NCBI GenBank assembly: GCA_041890515.1
Contig: JASDWX010000057.1
Location: 1-64,000 of the forward strand
Reading direction: 5' to 3'
DNA from: Colwellia_A sp041890515
Lineage (GTDB): Bacteria; Pseudomonadota; Gammaproteobacteria; Enterobacterales; Alteromonadaceae
DNA: 64,000 nt
Part shown: one piece after another, positions 25,577-34,710 of the stretch
Position numbering within the stretch: the stretch's first letter is position 1
Layout of the letters: each line of letters begins with the position of its first letter
Program-made: the position numbers and the translations under genes
Notes under the pieces: generated by a model
The model's input: only the letters and a program-made list of their open reading frames with translations
The model's database searches: none
Told to the model about the DNA's origin: nothing

Positions 25577-27367
25577 CTAACTATCTAATTTAAGAACAGC
25601 TAAAAACGCTTCTTGAGGTACTTCTACATTACCCACTTGCTTCATGCGCTTCTTGCCATCTTTCTGTTTTTGTAACAATTTTTTCTTACGAGATATATCG
25701 CCACCATAACATTTTGCGGTAACATTTTTTCGTAATTGTTTAACGGTCGTACGAGCAATAACGTTATTACCAATAGCCGCTTGAATAGCAATATCAAACA
25801 TTTGGCGATGAATAAGCTCTTTTAATTTATCGACAAGCATACGACCACGAGCAACTGAGTTATCTCTATGGGTAATCATCGCTAATGCATCAACGCGATC
25901 TCCATTAATCATGACATCTACGCGAACCATATCTGCTGCTTCAAAGCGCACAAAGTTATAATCGAGTGACGCATAACCGCGACTGGTTGATTTCAATTTA
26001 TCAAAGAAATCCATAACCACTTCTGCCATCGGTAATTCATAAGTTACCGCGACTTGATTTCCATGATAAATAATATCTTTTTGAACACCACGCTTTTCAA
26101 TACACAAGGTAATAACATTACCCAAATGTTCTTGCGGTACGAGAATATTAGCCTGAACAATAGGTTCACGAATTTCATCAATATTATTAACTGCGGGTAA
26201 ATCACCAGGATTATCAATAGATAAAACTTCACCATCGGTCTTAACAATTTCGTAGTTAACCGTTGGAGCGGTCGTAATTAAATCAAGGTCATATTCTCGC
26301 GCTAAACGCTCTTGAACAATCTCCATATGTAACATACCAAGAAAACCAATACGAAAACCAAAGCCCAGTGCAGATGAATTCTCTGGTTCAAAAAATAATG
26401 ATGCATCGTTTAAGCTGAGTTTATTCAATGCATCACGGAAATTTTCGTAATCGTCTGAGCTTATAGGAAAAATGCCGGCATAAACTTGTGGTTGTACTTT
26501 TTTGAAACCAGCAAGCGCTTTAGTTGCTTCTTTTTTACTGATGGTAATGGTGTCACCCACTGGGGCACCATGAATTTCTTTAATACCGGCGATAATAAAA
26601 CCGACTTCGCCACTTTTTAAAATACCTGTTTCGACTTGCTTAGGTGTAAAAATACCGACTTTATCAATTTGGTGTACTTGTCCTGTAGACATCACCACCA
26701 TTTTGTCGCCTTTCTTTACTTCACCGTTCATGACACGAACTAATGAAACAACCCCTTGATAATTATCAAACCACGAATCAATGATCAAGGCTTGTAAATT
26801 ACCTTTAGGATCACCTATCGGTCCAGGGATATTTTCAACGATGGTTTCTAATACATCTTCAATACCGATACCTGTTTTTGCTGAACACTGCACAGCACCA
26901 GTCGCATCAATACCAATAATATCTTCAATTTCTTCACTCACGCGATCAGGATCAGCTTGCGGTAAGTCAATTTTATTTAAAATGGGAATAACTTCTAATT
27001 CCATTTCAAGGGCGGTGTAACAGTTTGCTACGGTTTGTGCTTCAACCCCTTGTCCTGCATCAACAACCAATAAAGCGCCTTCACATGAAGCAAGTGAGCG
27101 GGAAACTTCATACGAAAAATCAACATGACCGGGCGTATCAATAAAGTTAAGTTGATATATTTCACCGTTTTTGGCTTTATAATCTAAAGTAACACTTTGC
27201 GCTTTAATGGTTATGCCACGTTCGCGTTCAATGTCCATAGAGTCAAGGACTTGCGCTTCCATTTCACGTTCTTGTAAGCCACCACAATGCTGGATCAAGC
27301 GATCAGAAAGTGTAGATTTGCCGTGATCGATATGGGCAATGATAGAGAAGTTACGTATGTTCTTCAT
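25577..27367 (-). CDS. lepA: Elongation factor 4 (LepA)
   Basis: Ribosomal GTPase (EF4) that acts in initiation or back-translocation under stress. G1 AHIDHGKSTLSDR (about 10-22), G3 DTPGHVDFSYEV, G4 NKIDLP and the LepA-specific C-terminal domain ending in KKKLLQKQKDGKKRMKQVGN. The frame stays open 43 codons further upstream, but I start at 27367 because MKNIRNFSIIAHIDHGKST is the family N terminus and gives the normal 596 residues. First gene of the lepA...acpS block; a terminator and a TATAAT-like element lie about 130 bp upstream. Confidence 0.96.
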   Translation of the reverse strand: MKNIRNFSIIAHIDHGKSTLSDRLIQHCGGLQEREMEAQVLDSMDIERERGITIKAQSVTLDYKAKNGEIYQLNFIDTPGHVDFSYEVSRSLASCEGALLVVDAGQGVEAQTVANCYTALEMELEVIPILNKIDLPQADPDRVSEEIEDIIGIDATGAVQCSAKTGIGIEDVLETIVENIPGPIGDPKGNLQALIIDSWFDNYQGVVSLVRVMNGEVKKGDKMVVMSTGQVHQIDKVGIFTPKQVETGILKSGEVGFIIAGIKEIHGAPVGDTITISKKEATKALAGFKKVQPQVYAGIFPISSDDYENFRDALNKLSLNDASLFFEPENSSALGFGFRIGFLGMLHMEIVQERLAREYDLDLITTAPTVNYEIVKTDGEVLSIDNPGDLPAVNNIDEIREPIVQANILVPQEHLGNVITLCIEKRGVQKDIIYHGNQVAVTYELPMAEVVMDFFDKLKSTSRGYASLDYNFVRFEAADMVRVDVMINGDRVDALAMITHRDNSVARGRMLVDKLKELIHRQMFDIAIQAAIGNNVIARTTVKQLRKNVTAKCYGGDISRKKKLLQKQKDGKKRMKQVGNVEVPQEAFLAVLKLDS

Positions 27368-27504
27368 TTTATTGAATATTTCCGAAATTCGTGGTGCGTA
27401 CAAATCAATGGGGAGCCGCACAGGGTGCCACAAAAGACTTTCTATGCCTTGTTTTGCATTAAGCCGCATTGTGTCGGTATTAAAAATTTGATGCATTATA
27501 AGCG

Positions 27505-27529
27505 AAAAAAAAGGCGATTGCTCGCCTTT
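27505..27529 (-). terminator. Terminator upstream of lepA
   Basis: On the minus strand AAAGGCGA-GCAA-TCGCCTTT followed by TTTTT. It would insulate lepA from transcription coming from the right. A TATAAT sequence follows directly on the minus strand (about 27495-27500) and may be the lepA -10 element. Confidence 0.85.
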
Positions 27530-28232
27530 GTTTGTATCAATTGATGAGCGTAAAGTGAATTATCTTTAACGCATCTTTTATAGAAGGTCTCTTTTATTAA
27601 TTATGTATACTTATCATTGTTATACGATTTCATTCCCAACAAAGAATCAGAGTCTGTGATTCCATAGATTGCAGATAGAAAATCATTATAACAATCAAAT
27701 GATTTTCTATTAACCCCTTGCGAGCTACCCGTACTTTTAATGATTTTTTGAATTCACTTAATGATTTTCCATCAACCCTAGCTATAGAAAAGGTATTTAC
27801 CGCTTCAAAATAAGTGATACAGCGATCTTGTTCTTCCGATTTATTGTTTTTATCATGAGCTTTTATATAATACACAGAATGTTGCATTCATAATGTGTAT
27901 AAATAAAATAGTTAGCAGTATGTTGAGTATAGTTACCTTAGATATATTTCTGTATTTTCAGAACGAAAATGTCCAAGTTATTGAGAAAAATTTAATTTGG
28001 TGTAGGTCTTATTATTTCATGGTGATTATATTATTTATAGACACTTGCGTTAAATATGGATTATCAGAAACCTTTCCAAAATGACGACAACCTTTAATTT
28101 CTAAGAAGGTTTTAATTAGCACAATATCCATGATGCCATCTCTTATCGTTTCGATAATTATTAGTTAATTTACAGCTTGGTTTGTTAGTCGCATAATTCG
28201 TCAAAAGCTAAACACGACGAACAGAGGTTACA
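27530..28232. other. Intergenic stretch with doubtful ORFs
   Basis: A minus-strand frame at 27630-27887 would encode 85 residues (MQHSVYYIKAHDKNNKSEEQ at its start), and a plus-strand frame at 27893-28084 would encode 63 hydrophobic residues. Neither has a ribosome binding site or a recognisable domain. The first includes DGKSLSEFKKSLKVRVARKG, which looks protein-like and may be a decayed gene. The terminator at 27505 would fit its end. Confidence 0.3.
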
Positions 28233-28538
28233 ATGATTTTAACTCACGGATTTAATACTGAAAGCTCTTTTTACGATGATGTTCATTTTCCACATGGTTT
28301 TAATAAGTCAGGAGATTTTACTATAGTAGAGGCTGAAATTTTGAAAAATTTTGGAAAGCGACTACATATGCTGGAGCAAAAACTGTGCACACCCGCTAAT
28401 GAAAGAGAAAAGCAATTTTCTCAAATATGTAGAGAACACAGTGAAGGACAAAGTCAAATAAAGTTACTGTGGCAGAAATATAAAAGGTTAACAATATATA
28501 AGCCTTTTCATAGCTTGAAAAGTAGAAGAGTCGCTTAA
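28233..28538 (+). CDS. DUF413 (MaoP/YifE) family protein
   Basis: A 101-residue protein with the DUF413 signature: FYDDVHFPHGFNKSGDFTIV, EAEILKNFGKRLHMLE, then a weakly conserved acidic segment and LLWQKYKRLT. E. coli MaoP, the best known member, acts with the maoS site in organising the Ori macrodomain. Whether this copy does so is unknown, as marine Alteromonadales can carry several DUF413 paralogues. The typical C-terminal acidic tail is replaced by a basic one (FHSLKSRRVA). The ATG has a good site (GAGG six bases upstream). It stands alone in a gene-poor stretch. Confidence 0.85.
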   Translation: MILTHGFNTESSFYDDVHFPHGFNKSGDFTIVEAEILKNFGKRLHMLEQKLCTPANEREKQFSQICREHSEGQSQIKLLWQKYKRLTIYKPFHSLKSRRVA

Positions 28539-29032
28539 ATGGTAATAACACCTTTGAGTACTGCATCTTTATACACAGATAACGTTGCTTACTCACTCAG
28601 CATGAAATAAATATAATTTTTCTTATTGCAACGGGAAACCTTCTTATTTTCTTGTTAGCCCTCAATAATAGGGGAGCATTTTTTGACGTTGATTTTATTT
28701 GACTTTAAATTTCAAAGGTAATAACTGTATTTTTTTACCTTTAAAATTAGCTAGTTAACTAAAAAAAATGTTAAACACATTCACCATATAAAGTCATCAA
28801 TAAAGTGGTTAATGCTAACTTTGGGTGCATTGTTGACCTTACCAATTGAAAAGCTTAAGGTCTTATTAGAGGGTTCTACTGTCAGTTACTTTGAAAAAGT
28901 GTCGCTTACTATTGAAAAACATTCAATTGGCACTCCAAACATTAAATCAGGCACCTCGATCGCATGATTCTCATATGCAACAGTAGATTCGACTGAAAGT
29001 CCCTCCCCCCAATAACAAAAAGGTTAATAATA
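28539..29032. other. Intergenic stretch, no gene seen
   Basis: AT-rich, stops in all frames. It contains a 9-bp inverted repeat CCAATTGAA (28842) / TTCAATTGG (28922) 71 bp apart. The following gene has a weak purine-rich ribosome binding site (AAAAAGG). Confidence 0.5.
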
Positions 29033-30355
29033 ATGAAAAAGACTTTTACAGCGCTAATAATAAGTACGCTACTTAGTTCAACTTCAGCAGTTTATGCATC
29101 AGATATCTCTGATGCTATTAATAAAGATTATCAACAACATTTAGCGCCACTATGGGATCATTTTCATCGTAATCCAGAGTTGTCTTTGATGGAACATAAG
29201 ACGGCAAAAAGATTAACAAAAGAATTAAGTGCTATTGGTTTTGATGTTACAGAAAATATCGGTGGTACAGGTATTGTAGCCATTATGAAAAATGGTTCTG
29301 GCCCTATGGTAATGGTTAGAGCAGATATGGATGGTTTACCCGTAAAAGAACTCTCTGGTTTACCTAATGCATCACAAGTGATAATGAAAGATTGGAATGG
29401 TGAATCTGTAGGTGTAATGCATGCATGTGGACATGATGTTCATATAACCAGTTTAGTCGGTACAGCAAGGTATATGGCCTCTATTAAAGATGAATGGTCT
29501 GGTACGTTGATGTTAATTGGCCAACCTGCTGAAGAGAAGGGACCTGGAGCATCAGCAATGATGGATGATAAACTTTGGCAACGGTTTGGTCAGCCAGATT
29601 ATGCTTTAGCTTTTCATGTTGATGCTGACTCTATTGCAGGTAAAGTAACTGTTGATGAAGGCTCACCTTATGCTGGTGCTGATACGGTTGATATTACGGT
29701 TCATGGCGTTGGTGCTCATGGTGCTTATCCTCATCAAGGAAAAGATCCTGTAGTGATTGGCGCTCAAATAGTGAATAACTTACAAACGGTGATAAGCAGA
29801 GAGCTTGCTCCTCGTCATTCTGGTGTGATCACTGTAGGTGCATTTCATGCGGGTACTAAACATAATATTATTTCAGAACGTGCTGATTTACAATTGACGG
29901 TTAGAAGTTTAAATCCTGAAGTGAGAGAACAATTACTTACAGCAATAAAACGCATTGCCGTTGGAACGGCTCGAACAGCTGGAATAGCTGAAGATAAATT
30001 ACCTGATGTGGTTGTGAGTGAATTTTCTTATCCACCAACATTTAATGATAAAGCTCTGGCTAAGCGCTTAAAAATTGTCTTAGCAAATAAAATGGGGAAA
30101 GATTCACTTGTTGCTCCTTCTGAGACAGGTATGGGTGCGGAAGACTTTGGTTTCTTTACGACAAAGCCTTATATTCCGAGTGTTTATTTTTCAGTTGGTG
30201 GTACACCTAAAGAAGACTTTGCAAGAGCAAAGGCGGGTGGAGATCCCGTGGCAAGCCACCATAGTCCCCAATTTAAAATATCACCAGAACCTGCAGTAAA
30301 ATCAGGTGTAGAAGCCACTGTTTATGCATTATTAGATTTAATGCCTAAAGATTAA
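29033..30355 (+). CDS. Exported M20-family amidohydrolase
   Basis: A 440-residue metallo-hydrolase with a signal peptide (cleavage near VYA-SDI), so periplasmic or secreted. It belongs to the M20D amidohydrolase group (hippurate/N-acyl amino acid hydrolases). Metal-site segments are CGHDVHITSLVGTARYM (about 133-149) and GQPAEEKGPGASAMM (about 163-177), then FHVDAD and SPQFKISPE with a late histidine pair. The dimerisation lid has HGVGAHGAYPHQGKDPVVIG. The likely role is removing N-acyl or N-benzoyl groups from amino acids or peptides; substrate unknown. It stands alone, flanked by decayed sequence. Confidence 0.9.
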   Translation: MKKTFTALIISTLLSSTSAVYASDISDAINKDYQQHLAPLWDHFHRNPELSLMEHKTAKRLTKELSAIGFDVTENIGGTGIVAIMKNGSGPMVMVRADMDGLPVKELSGLPNASQVIMKDWNGESVGVMHACGHDVHITSLVGTARYMASIKDEWSGTLMLIGQPAEEKGPGASAMMDDKLWQRFGQPDYALAFHVDADSIAGKVTVDEGSPYAGADTVDITVHGVGAHGAYPHQGKDPVVIGAQIVNNLQTVISRELAPRHSGVITVGAFHAGTKHNIISERADLQLTVRSLNPEVREQLLTAIKRIAVGTARTAGIAEDKLPDVVVSEFSYPPTFNDKALAKRLKIVLANKMGKDSLVAPSETGMGAEDFGFFTTKPYIPSVYFSVGGTPKEDFARAKAGGDPVASHHSPQFKISPEPAVKSGVEATVYALLDLMPKD

Positions 30356-30372
30356 GTCTCTTAATAGAATAT

Positions 30373-30400
30373 TAAAAGCCCAGGCATTGACTGGGCAAAA
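30373..30400 (-). terminator. Terminator on the minus strand
   Basis: GCCCAG-N7-CTGGGC followed on the minus strand by TTTTAAT. It points away from the M20 gene and fits the end of the minus-strand gene fragment at 30430. Confidence 0.6.
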
Positions 30401-30429
30401 ACGAAGAGATATCTTGCTGTGTTGTATAA

Positions 30430-30489
30430 CTATTTGCTACAACAGCCACCAACTTCATTCGCCCCTGGATTATCAAAGTCCTGAGGGTT
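30430..30489 (-). pseudogene. C-terminal gene fragment (unknown protein)
   Basis: A 19-codon minus-strand frame, NPQDFDNPGANEVGGCCSK then TAG, lies right after a stop codon (30490-30492) and right before a terminator. The sequence is clearly protein-like, with a double cysteine near the C terminus, and looks like the surviving tail of a deleted gene. Family not recognised. Confidence 0.4.
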
Positions 30490-30680
30490 TTATATCAGTT
30501 GAAAGAAATGGTGACTGAACTAGGTTACTGAATTTAGATAGTCACTTTAGTATGTTCTGTCCAAATATTGATGACAGTTTTAATCATTATGACCACTCTA
30601 CATATTCACACAAAAAAAATTAAGCTTTCTAAACGATTAACTTTTTTTATCGTTAGCATGGTCCGTTATTAATAGAATGA

Positions 30681-30920
30681 TGTATTGCTGTAAATACAAT
30701 CGTAGTCCAAATTATTTGGACAGATAAGACGACACCTGATAGCTTAAAAGAAAAATGAGCTTATGTTTTTTTTGTCGCATTAGTTATCAGTAAGTTTTTA
30801 ACACCGCCAGATGTTTTTTCTCAAACTATGCTTGCTTTGCCAATGCTACTGTTTTTTGAAGTGGCTATTATTATTGCCTGTTTCATCATAAAGAAGATGA
30901 AGACGAGCCAATGGATTTAA
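30681..30920 (+). pseudogene. Remnant of tatC (C-terminal part)
   Basis: The plus-strand frame reads IIWTDKTTPDSLKEK, a TGA stop (30756-30758), then AYVFFVALVISKF, LTPPDVFSQTMLALPM and LLFFEVAIIIACF, ending at TAA 30918-30920. This matches the last third of TatC, the multi-membrane Sec-independent translocase subunit; LTPPDVFSQ is its hallmark. The N-terminal two thirds are absent and the stop replaces the arginine or lysine usually before the last helices. It must be a dead fragment; tatA and tatB are not adjacent. A functional tatC is expected elsewhere. Confidence 0.85.
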
Positions 30921-30932
30921 AGGAAAATAAAA

Positions 30933-31424
30933 ATGAAAAATAGAAGTAAACTTGCTTATCACGTTATCGTTGTCAGCTTATTAATTTCACAAACTGTGCT
31001 GGCTAAAGAAACTGATCTCGCTGATAAATTACAGGCTTGTGTACAAATTAGTCAAGATACAAAAAGGCTTTCTTGTTTTGATCAACTGACAAATAAACCC
31101 AAAATAACAATGGTAGATTCAAAAAAAGCTCAATTATCGGCGATGCAAGTTGATGGTTTTTCTAAAGAACATATCAAAAACACTTCTGAAGAAGAAGCTG
31201 AAGAAATAAAATCGATTACTCTAACGATTAGTGCTTTATCTAAAACAATCCGGGGACAATGGAAGATAACGTTTGAAAATGGTCAAAAATGGCAACAAAA
31301 GGATACGGCTAGATTAAAGTTAACGCAAGGAGATACCGTCGTTATAACTAAAGGGATGTTTGGTGTAGTGTACATGAAGAAATTAAATAAAAATAAGCGC
31401 ATTAAAGTCAAAAGGCTTAAATAG
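30933..31424 (+). CDS. Exported hypothetical protein, 163 residues
   Basis: A signal peptide (hydrophobic core LAYHVIVVSLLISQTVLA, cleavage near LA-KET) suggests a periplasmic protein. The segment LQACVQISQDTKRLSCFDQL has the two-cysteine pattern seen in several small secreted proteins of this order. The C-terminal half has a conserved-looking beta-rich block with ITFENGQKWQQKDTARLKL and a basic end (KNKRIKVKRLK). AAGGAAAA precedes the ATG. It starts 12 bp after the tatC remnant. No named family; function unknown. Confidence 0.7.
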   Translation: MKNRSKLAYHVIVVSLLISQTVLAKETDLADKLQACVQISQDTKRLSCFDQLTNKPKITMVDSKKAQLSAMQVDGFSKEHIKNTSEEEAEEIKSITLTISALSKTIRGQWKITFENGQKWQQKDTARLKLTQGDTVVITKGMFGVVYMKKLNKNKRIKVKRLK

Positions 31425-31491
31425 GGCGGGATTACTTTGAATAAAGTCGCCCTTATCTGTTGGCGACAATTTAACCAACAAGCAATTTGAT

Positions 31492-31742
31492 AAAGATTGA
31501 CAGATGTTTTTCGTCGAACTCAGCATGCGGTGCTTGGTTCTTTTGCAATGGCTGCTACTAGCGTTGAAGAAAGCAAAAAAGTATTATTACGTTATCAGTA
31601 ATATCAGGACTTCCCTCATTGTTTATATAGTAACGCGGGGGAAATCGTCATTAACTATCTCCGTGAGATAAATCGTAAGAGCGCTATAGCTACTTACAAA
31701 TTTTATATAAGCTACTCATTATATTCCCTTAGATATCATTAA
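31492..31742 (+). pseudogene. Probable decayed gene with an in-frame stop
   Basis: One frame is open for about 80 codons except for a single TAA at 31599-31601: RLTDVFRRTQHAVLGSFAMA, ATSVEESKKVLLRYQ, stop, YQDFPHCLYSNAGEIVINYL, REINRKSAIATYKF. Composition and helix-like patterning are protein-like on both sides of the stop, but there is no start codon with a ribosome binding site. Family not recognised. The remainder of 31425-31863 holds only a partial GTCGCC/GGCGAC hairpin. Confidence 0.35.
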
Positions 31743-31863
31743 TTATTTAAGTTAGTTTTAGGTTGATTATTTGTCCAATAAACTTTAACTCACTTAAATA
31801 ATGTACCTAAATATTCCAAGATCTGTTTATAATCATTCGTCATTCTCAATAAAAGAATAAAAA

Positions 31864-33498
31864 ATGAAAAAAATAACGGGATTAATCTTACTTGCCTTCA
31901 CCCTATTAAGTGGCTGTGGCACTGCAGAAGTTGTAAAAACCAATACAGCAGCAGATATTACTGCTAGCTATAACAGCATTAACAAAGAACAACTTATTAA
32001 ACATATCAAAGTACTTGCTTCAGATGAATTTGAAGGCCGTGCGCCATCAAGCAAAGGTGAAGCACTTACGCTTGACTACTTAACTAAACAATTAACGGCT
32101 GTTGGCTTTAAGCCTGGTAACGGTGACAGTTTTTTACAAGCAGTACCTATGGTGTCAATTGAAGCATCACCTGACATGAAATTATCCATTGGTGGTAAAG
32201 ACTACACATACGGACCAGAAATGGTCATGGGCTCTAGTCGCATTAGTGACTTTGAACAGCTTAAAGATTCTGAGTTAGTTTTTGTTGGTTATGGTGTTAA
32301 TGCGCCAGAGTACAACTGGAACGATTACGAAGGCATAGACGTTAAAGGAAAAACGGTTGTTATCTTGGTTAACGATCCTGGTTTTGCGACTCAAGATCCT
32401 GCGTTATTCAATGGTAATGCGATGACTTATTACGGGCGTTGGACTTACAAATATGAAGAAGCTAGTCGTCAGGGCGCAGAAGGTGCCATTATTATTCATG
32501 AAACCGCGCCAGCATCATACAATTGGTCGGTGGTTGAGCATTCTTGGACTGGCCCTCAGTTTGGTTTTGTCCGTGAAGATCTAAATAAAGGTCGTGTTGC
32601 TGTTGAAGGCTGGGTCAATAGCGAAGTGGCAACCGAGTTATTTGTTAGCGCTGGTTTGAACTTTGAACAAGCTAAGGTTGAGGCTGCAAAAGGCAGTTAC
32701 AACGTCGACATGGGCGATTTAAACGCGTCTATTACTGTAAAAAATACAGTTAAAGAATCTATATCTTATAACTTTATCGCCACTTTGCCGGGTAGCACTA
32801 AGCCGGATGAGCATATTTTATATACCGCACACTGGGATCACTTAGGCAAAGATGCAAGCCTAACAGGCGACCAAGTTTATAATGGCGCAGTAGATAACGC
32901 ATCAGGTACTGGCGCGCTTATCGAAGTCGCTGAAGCCTTTGCTAAACTGCCTGTCACACCAGAACGCTCTATTACTATTATGGCCGTAACCGCTGAAGAG
33001 CAAGGGTTATTGGGTTCCAAATTTTATGCCGCTAACCCGATTATTTCAGCAGCTAAAACAGTAGCGAATATTAATATGGACGCCTTAGGTGTTAATGGTC
33101 GAAGTACTGACGTTTCTGTTTATGGACTAGGTCAGTCGGAGCTGGATAACTACTTAACCACCGTTGCGAAAAAACAAGGGCGTACAATTGCTGGTGATCC
33201 TCGCCCAGCTGCAGGTATCTACTACCGTTCGGATCATTTCGCTTTTGCTAACATAGGTATTCCAGCGCTTTATGCTAAGAGTGGAACAACGCCAGTTGAC
33301 GCAGAAACTAAAGCATTACGTGCCAAATTAAAGGACAGTTTAGGCAAGTGTTATCACAACCTTTGTGACGAATATAGTGAAGATTGGGATATGTCTGGAG
33401 CGGTTGAAGATATACAGGCATTTTATGAAATTGGTTATGAACTGTCTAAAGAGAATGTTTGGCCTAAATGGAGTACAACATCTGAGTTTAAGCGCTAA
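31864..33498 (+). CDS. Lipoprotein M28-family peptidase
   Basis: A 544-residue zinc aminopeptidase-type protein. A lipobox (LLSGC, Cys19) marks it as a membrane-anchored lipoprotein facing the periplasm or surface. A PA domain (about 130-260) is inserted before and within the peptidase, and the M28 catalytic part starts near 300. Zinc-binding segments are HWDHLGKD, VDNASGTGALIE, EEQGLLGS with the catalytic glutamate, INMDALG and YRSDHFAFA. It likely trims peptides taken from the environment. It stands alone with a 14-bp hairpin after it. Confidence 0.92.
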   Translation: MKKITGLILLAFTLLSGCGTAEVVKTNTAADITASYNSINKEQLIKHIKVLASDEFEGRAPSSKGEALTLDYLTKQLTAVGFKPGNGDSFLQAVPMVSIEASPDMKLSIGGKDYTYGPEMVMGSSRISDFEQLKDSELVFVGYGVNAPEYNWNDYEGIDVKGKTVVILVNDPGFATQDPALFNGNAMTYYGRWTYKYEEASRQGAEGAIIIHETAPASYNWSVVEHSWTGPQFGFVREDLNKGRVAVEGWVNSEVATELFVSAGLNFEQAKVEAAKGSYNVDMGDLNASITVKNTVKESISYNFIATLPGSTKPDEHILYTAHWDHLGKDASLTGDQVYNGAVDNASGTGALIEVAEAFAKLPVTPERSITIMAVTAEEQGLLGSKFYAANPIISAAKTVANINMDALGVNGRSTDVSVYGLGQSELDNYLTTVAKKQGRTIAGDPRPAAGIYYRSDHFAFANIGIPALYAKSGTTPVDAETKALRAKLKDSLGKCYHNLCDEYSEDWDMSGAVEDIQAFYEIGYELSKENVWPKWSTTSEFKR

Positions 33499-33517
33499 AC
33501 CTGAAATCGAGTAAACG

Positions 33518-33560
33518 TCTTATTTCACTATCTAAAAATCGCACATATAGTGAAGTAAGA
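33518..33560. repeat. 14-bp hairpin after the M28 peptidase
   Basis: TCTTATTTCACTAT / ATAGTGAAGTAAGA with one G-U pair and a 15-base loop. No T run follows, so it may stabilise the 3' end rather than terminate. Confidence 0.5.
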
Positions 33561-33654
33561 TATTAACCTTAAGTGAATAAATGATTAAGAAGAACCTAAT
33601 TCTTGTAGCGTTTATTATCAATTTATCAATCAAATATATATTGAGTGGAAAAAT

Positions 33655-34302
33655 ATGAGCAAACACCTCAAATTAGATATCGTATCTGATATCTCCTGCC
33701 CTTGGTGCATAATTGGTTACCAAGCTTTAAATCAGGCATTAACTAAACTGGCGCCTGAAATTACAGTAGATATTACCTGGCAACCTTTTGAGCTCAACCC
33801 TCAGATGCCAAAAGAAGGTCAGGAAATCACCGAACATATCACTGAAAAATACGGTATTAGTGTAGAACAGAGTAATCAAAATCGAGAGATGATCAAACAA
33901 CGAGGTTTAGATCTTGGTTATGAGTTTGGCAATCGTGGAGGAGGACGAATTTATAACACGTTTGATGCGCATAGACTTTTACATTGGGCCAAAGAATACA
34001 ACAAACAGACTGCACTTAAACTTGCCTTTTTCGATTTATATTTTAAGAACAGTGGTAACCCAAGCAATCACCAAGCGTTACTCTCAGTGATTGATAAAGT
34101 TGGCTTGGATAGCAAAAAGGCAAAGCAAATATTATCGTCGAATGCATACGAACAAGACGTGCGTGATCTGCAGAGCAAATATCAATCGGCGGGGATTAGC
34201 TCTGTACCCGCAGTTATTATTAACAATAAACACTTGATCAGTGGTGGCCAACCAGCCGATGTTTTTGAAAAAGCAATAAGAGAAATTGCTGCAGAAGATT
34301 GA
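33655..34302 (+). CDS. DsbA-family oxidoreductase (FrnE type)
   Basis: A 215-residue cytoplasmic protein (no signal peptide) with a thioredoxin fold and helical insertion. The redox motif CPWC lies at about residues 17-20 in SDISCPWCIIGYQAL. WQPFELNPQMPKEGQ and SVPAVIINNKHLISGGQPAD, with the cis-proline, are the FrnE/DSBA-like family blocks. Likely a disulfide isomerase or oxidoreductase tied to oxidative stress; substrate unknown. It stands alone. The spacer to the next gene holds an AT-rich hairpin (34430-34459) and nothing else. Confidence 0.92.
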   Translation: MSKHLKLDIVSDISCPWCIIGYQALNQALTKLAPEITVDITWQPFELNPQMPKEGQEITEHITEKYGISVEQSNQNREMIKQRGLDLGYEFGNRGGGRIYNTFDAHRLLHWAKEYNKQTALKLAFFDLYFKNSGNPSNHQALLSVIDKVGLDSKKAKQILSSNAYEQDVRDLQSKYQSAGISSVPAVIINNKHLISGGQPADVFEKAIREIAAED

Positions 34303-34710
34303 TTCGATAAATACAGTATTTCTATTTTTTTCCTTATCTCTAGTATTTTTCCTGACAAGTAAAAGCCTTTTGAAAAGTGCCCATGATTGTTTGATTTAAT
34401 AGCTTTATAGTTTTTGAGTAATATTAAACTTGAGTTAAATTAAGATAATTTAACGCTCAAATATAGCGAAAAGTCAGTCAATAAAAAATAACAACTTCTA
34501 AGTATTTAGGTGCTAAAGCCATGATGTCTGACTTAACAATAAGTGTATTACTCAGCCAATGATTATCTATATCATGTTTACAATGTTAAAGTGATGCGTC
34601 TTCTTTTTTTGTGGTGATTTTTTGCAAACAATCGTGATAATCCAATAAAAATACTCAACAAATATACTTATTACACAAACATGTAATATCGAAAAATCAA
34701 AGGTGAAAAA
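34303..34710. other. Intergenic stretch with an AT-rich hairpin
   Basis: GTTAAATT-AAGAT-AATTTAAC (34434-34454) extends outward to TTGAG/CTCAA with a two-base bulge. No T run follows. No gene seen. Confidence 0.5.

Noticed and set aside
25577..27496. lepA with a 43-residue N-terminal extension
   Set aside because: LepA proteins begin at MKNIRNFSIIAHIDHGKST; the extension spans the likely promoter and leader region.
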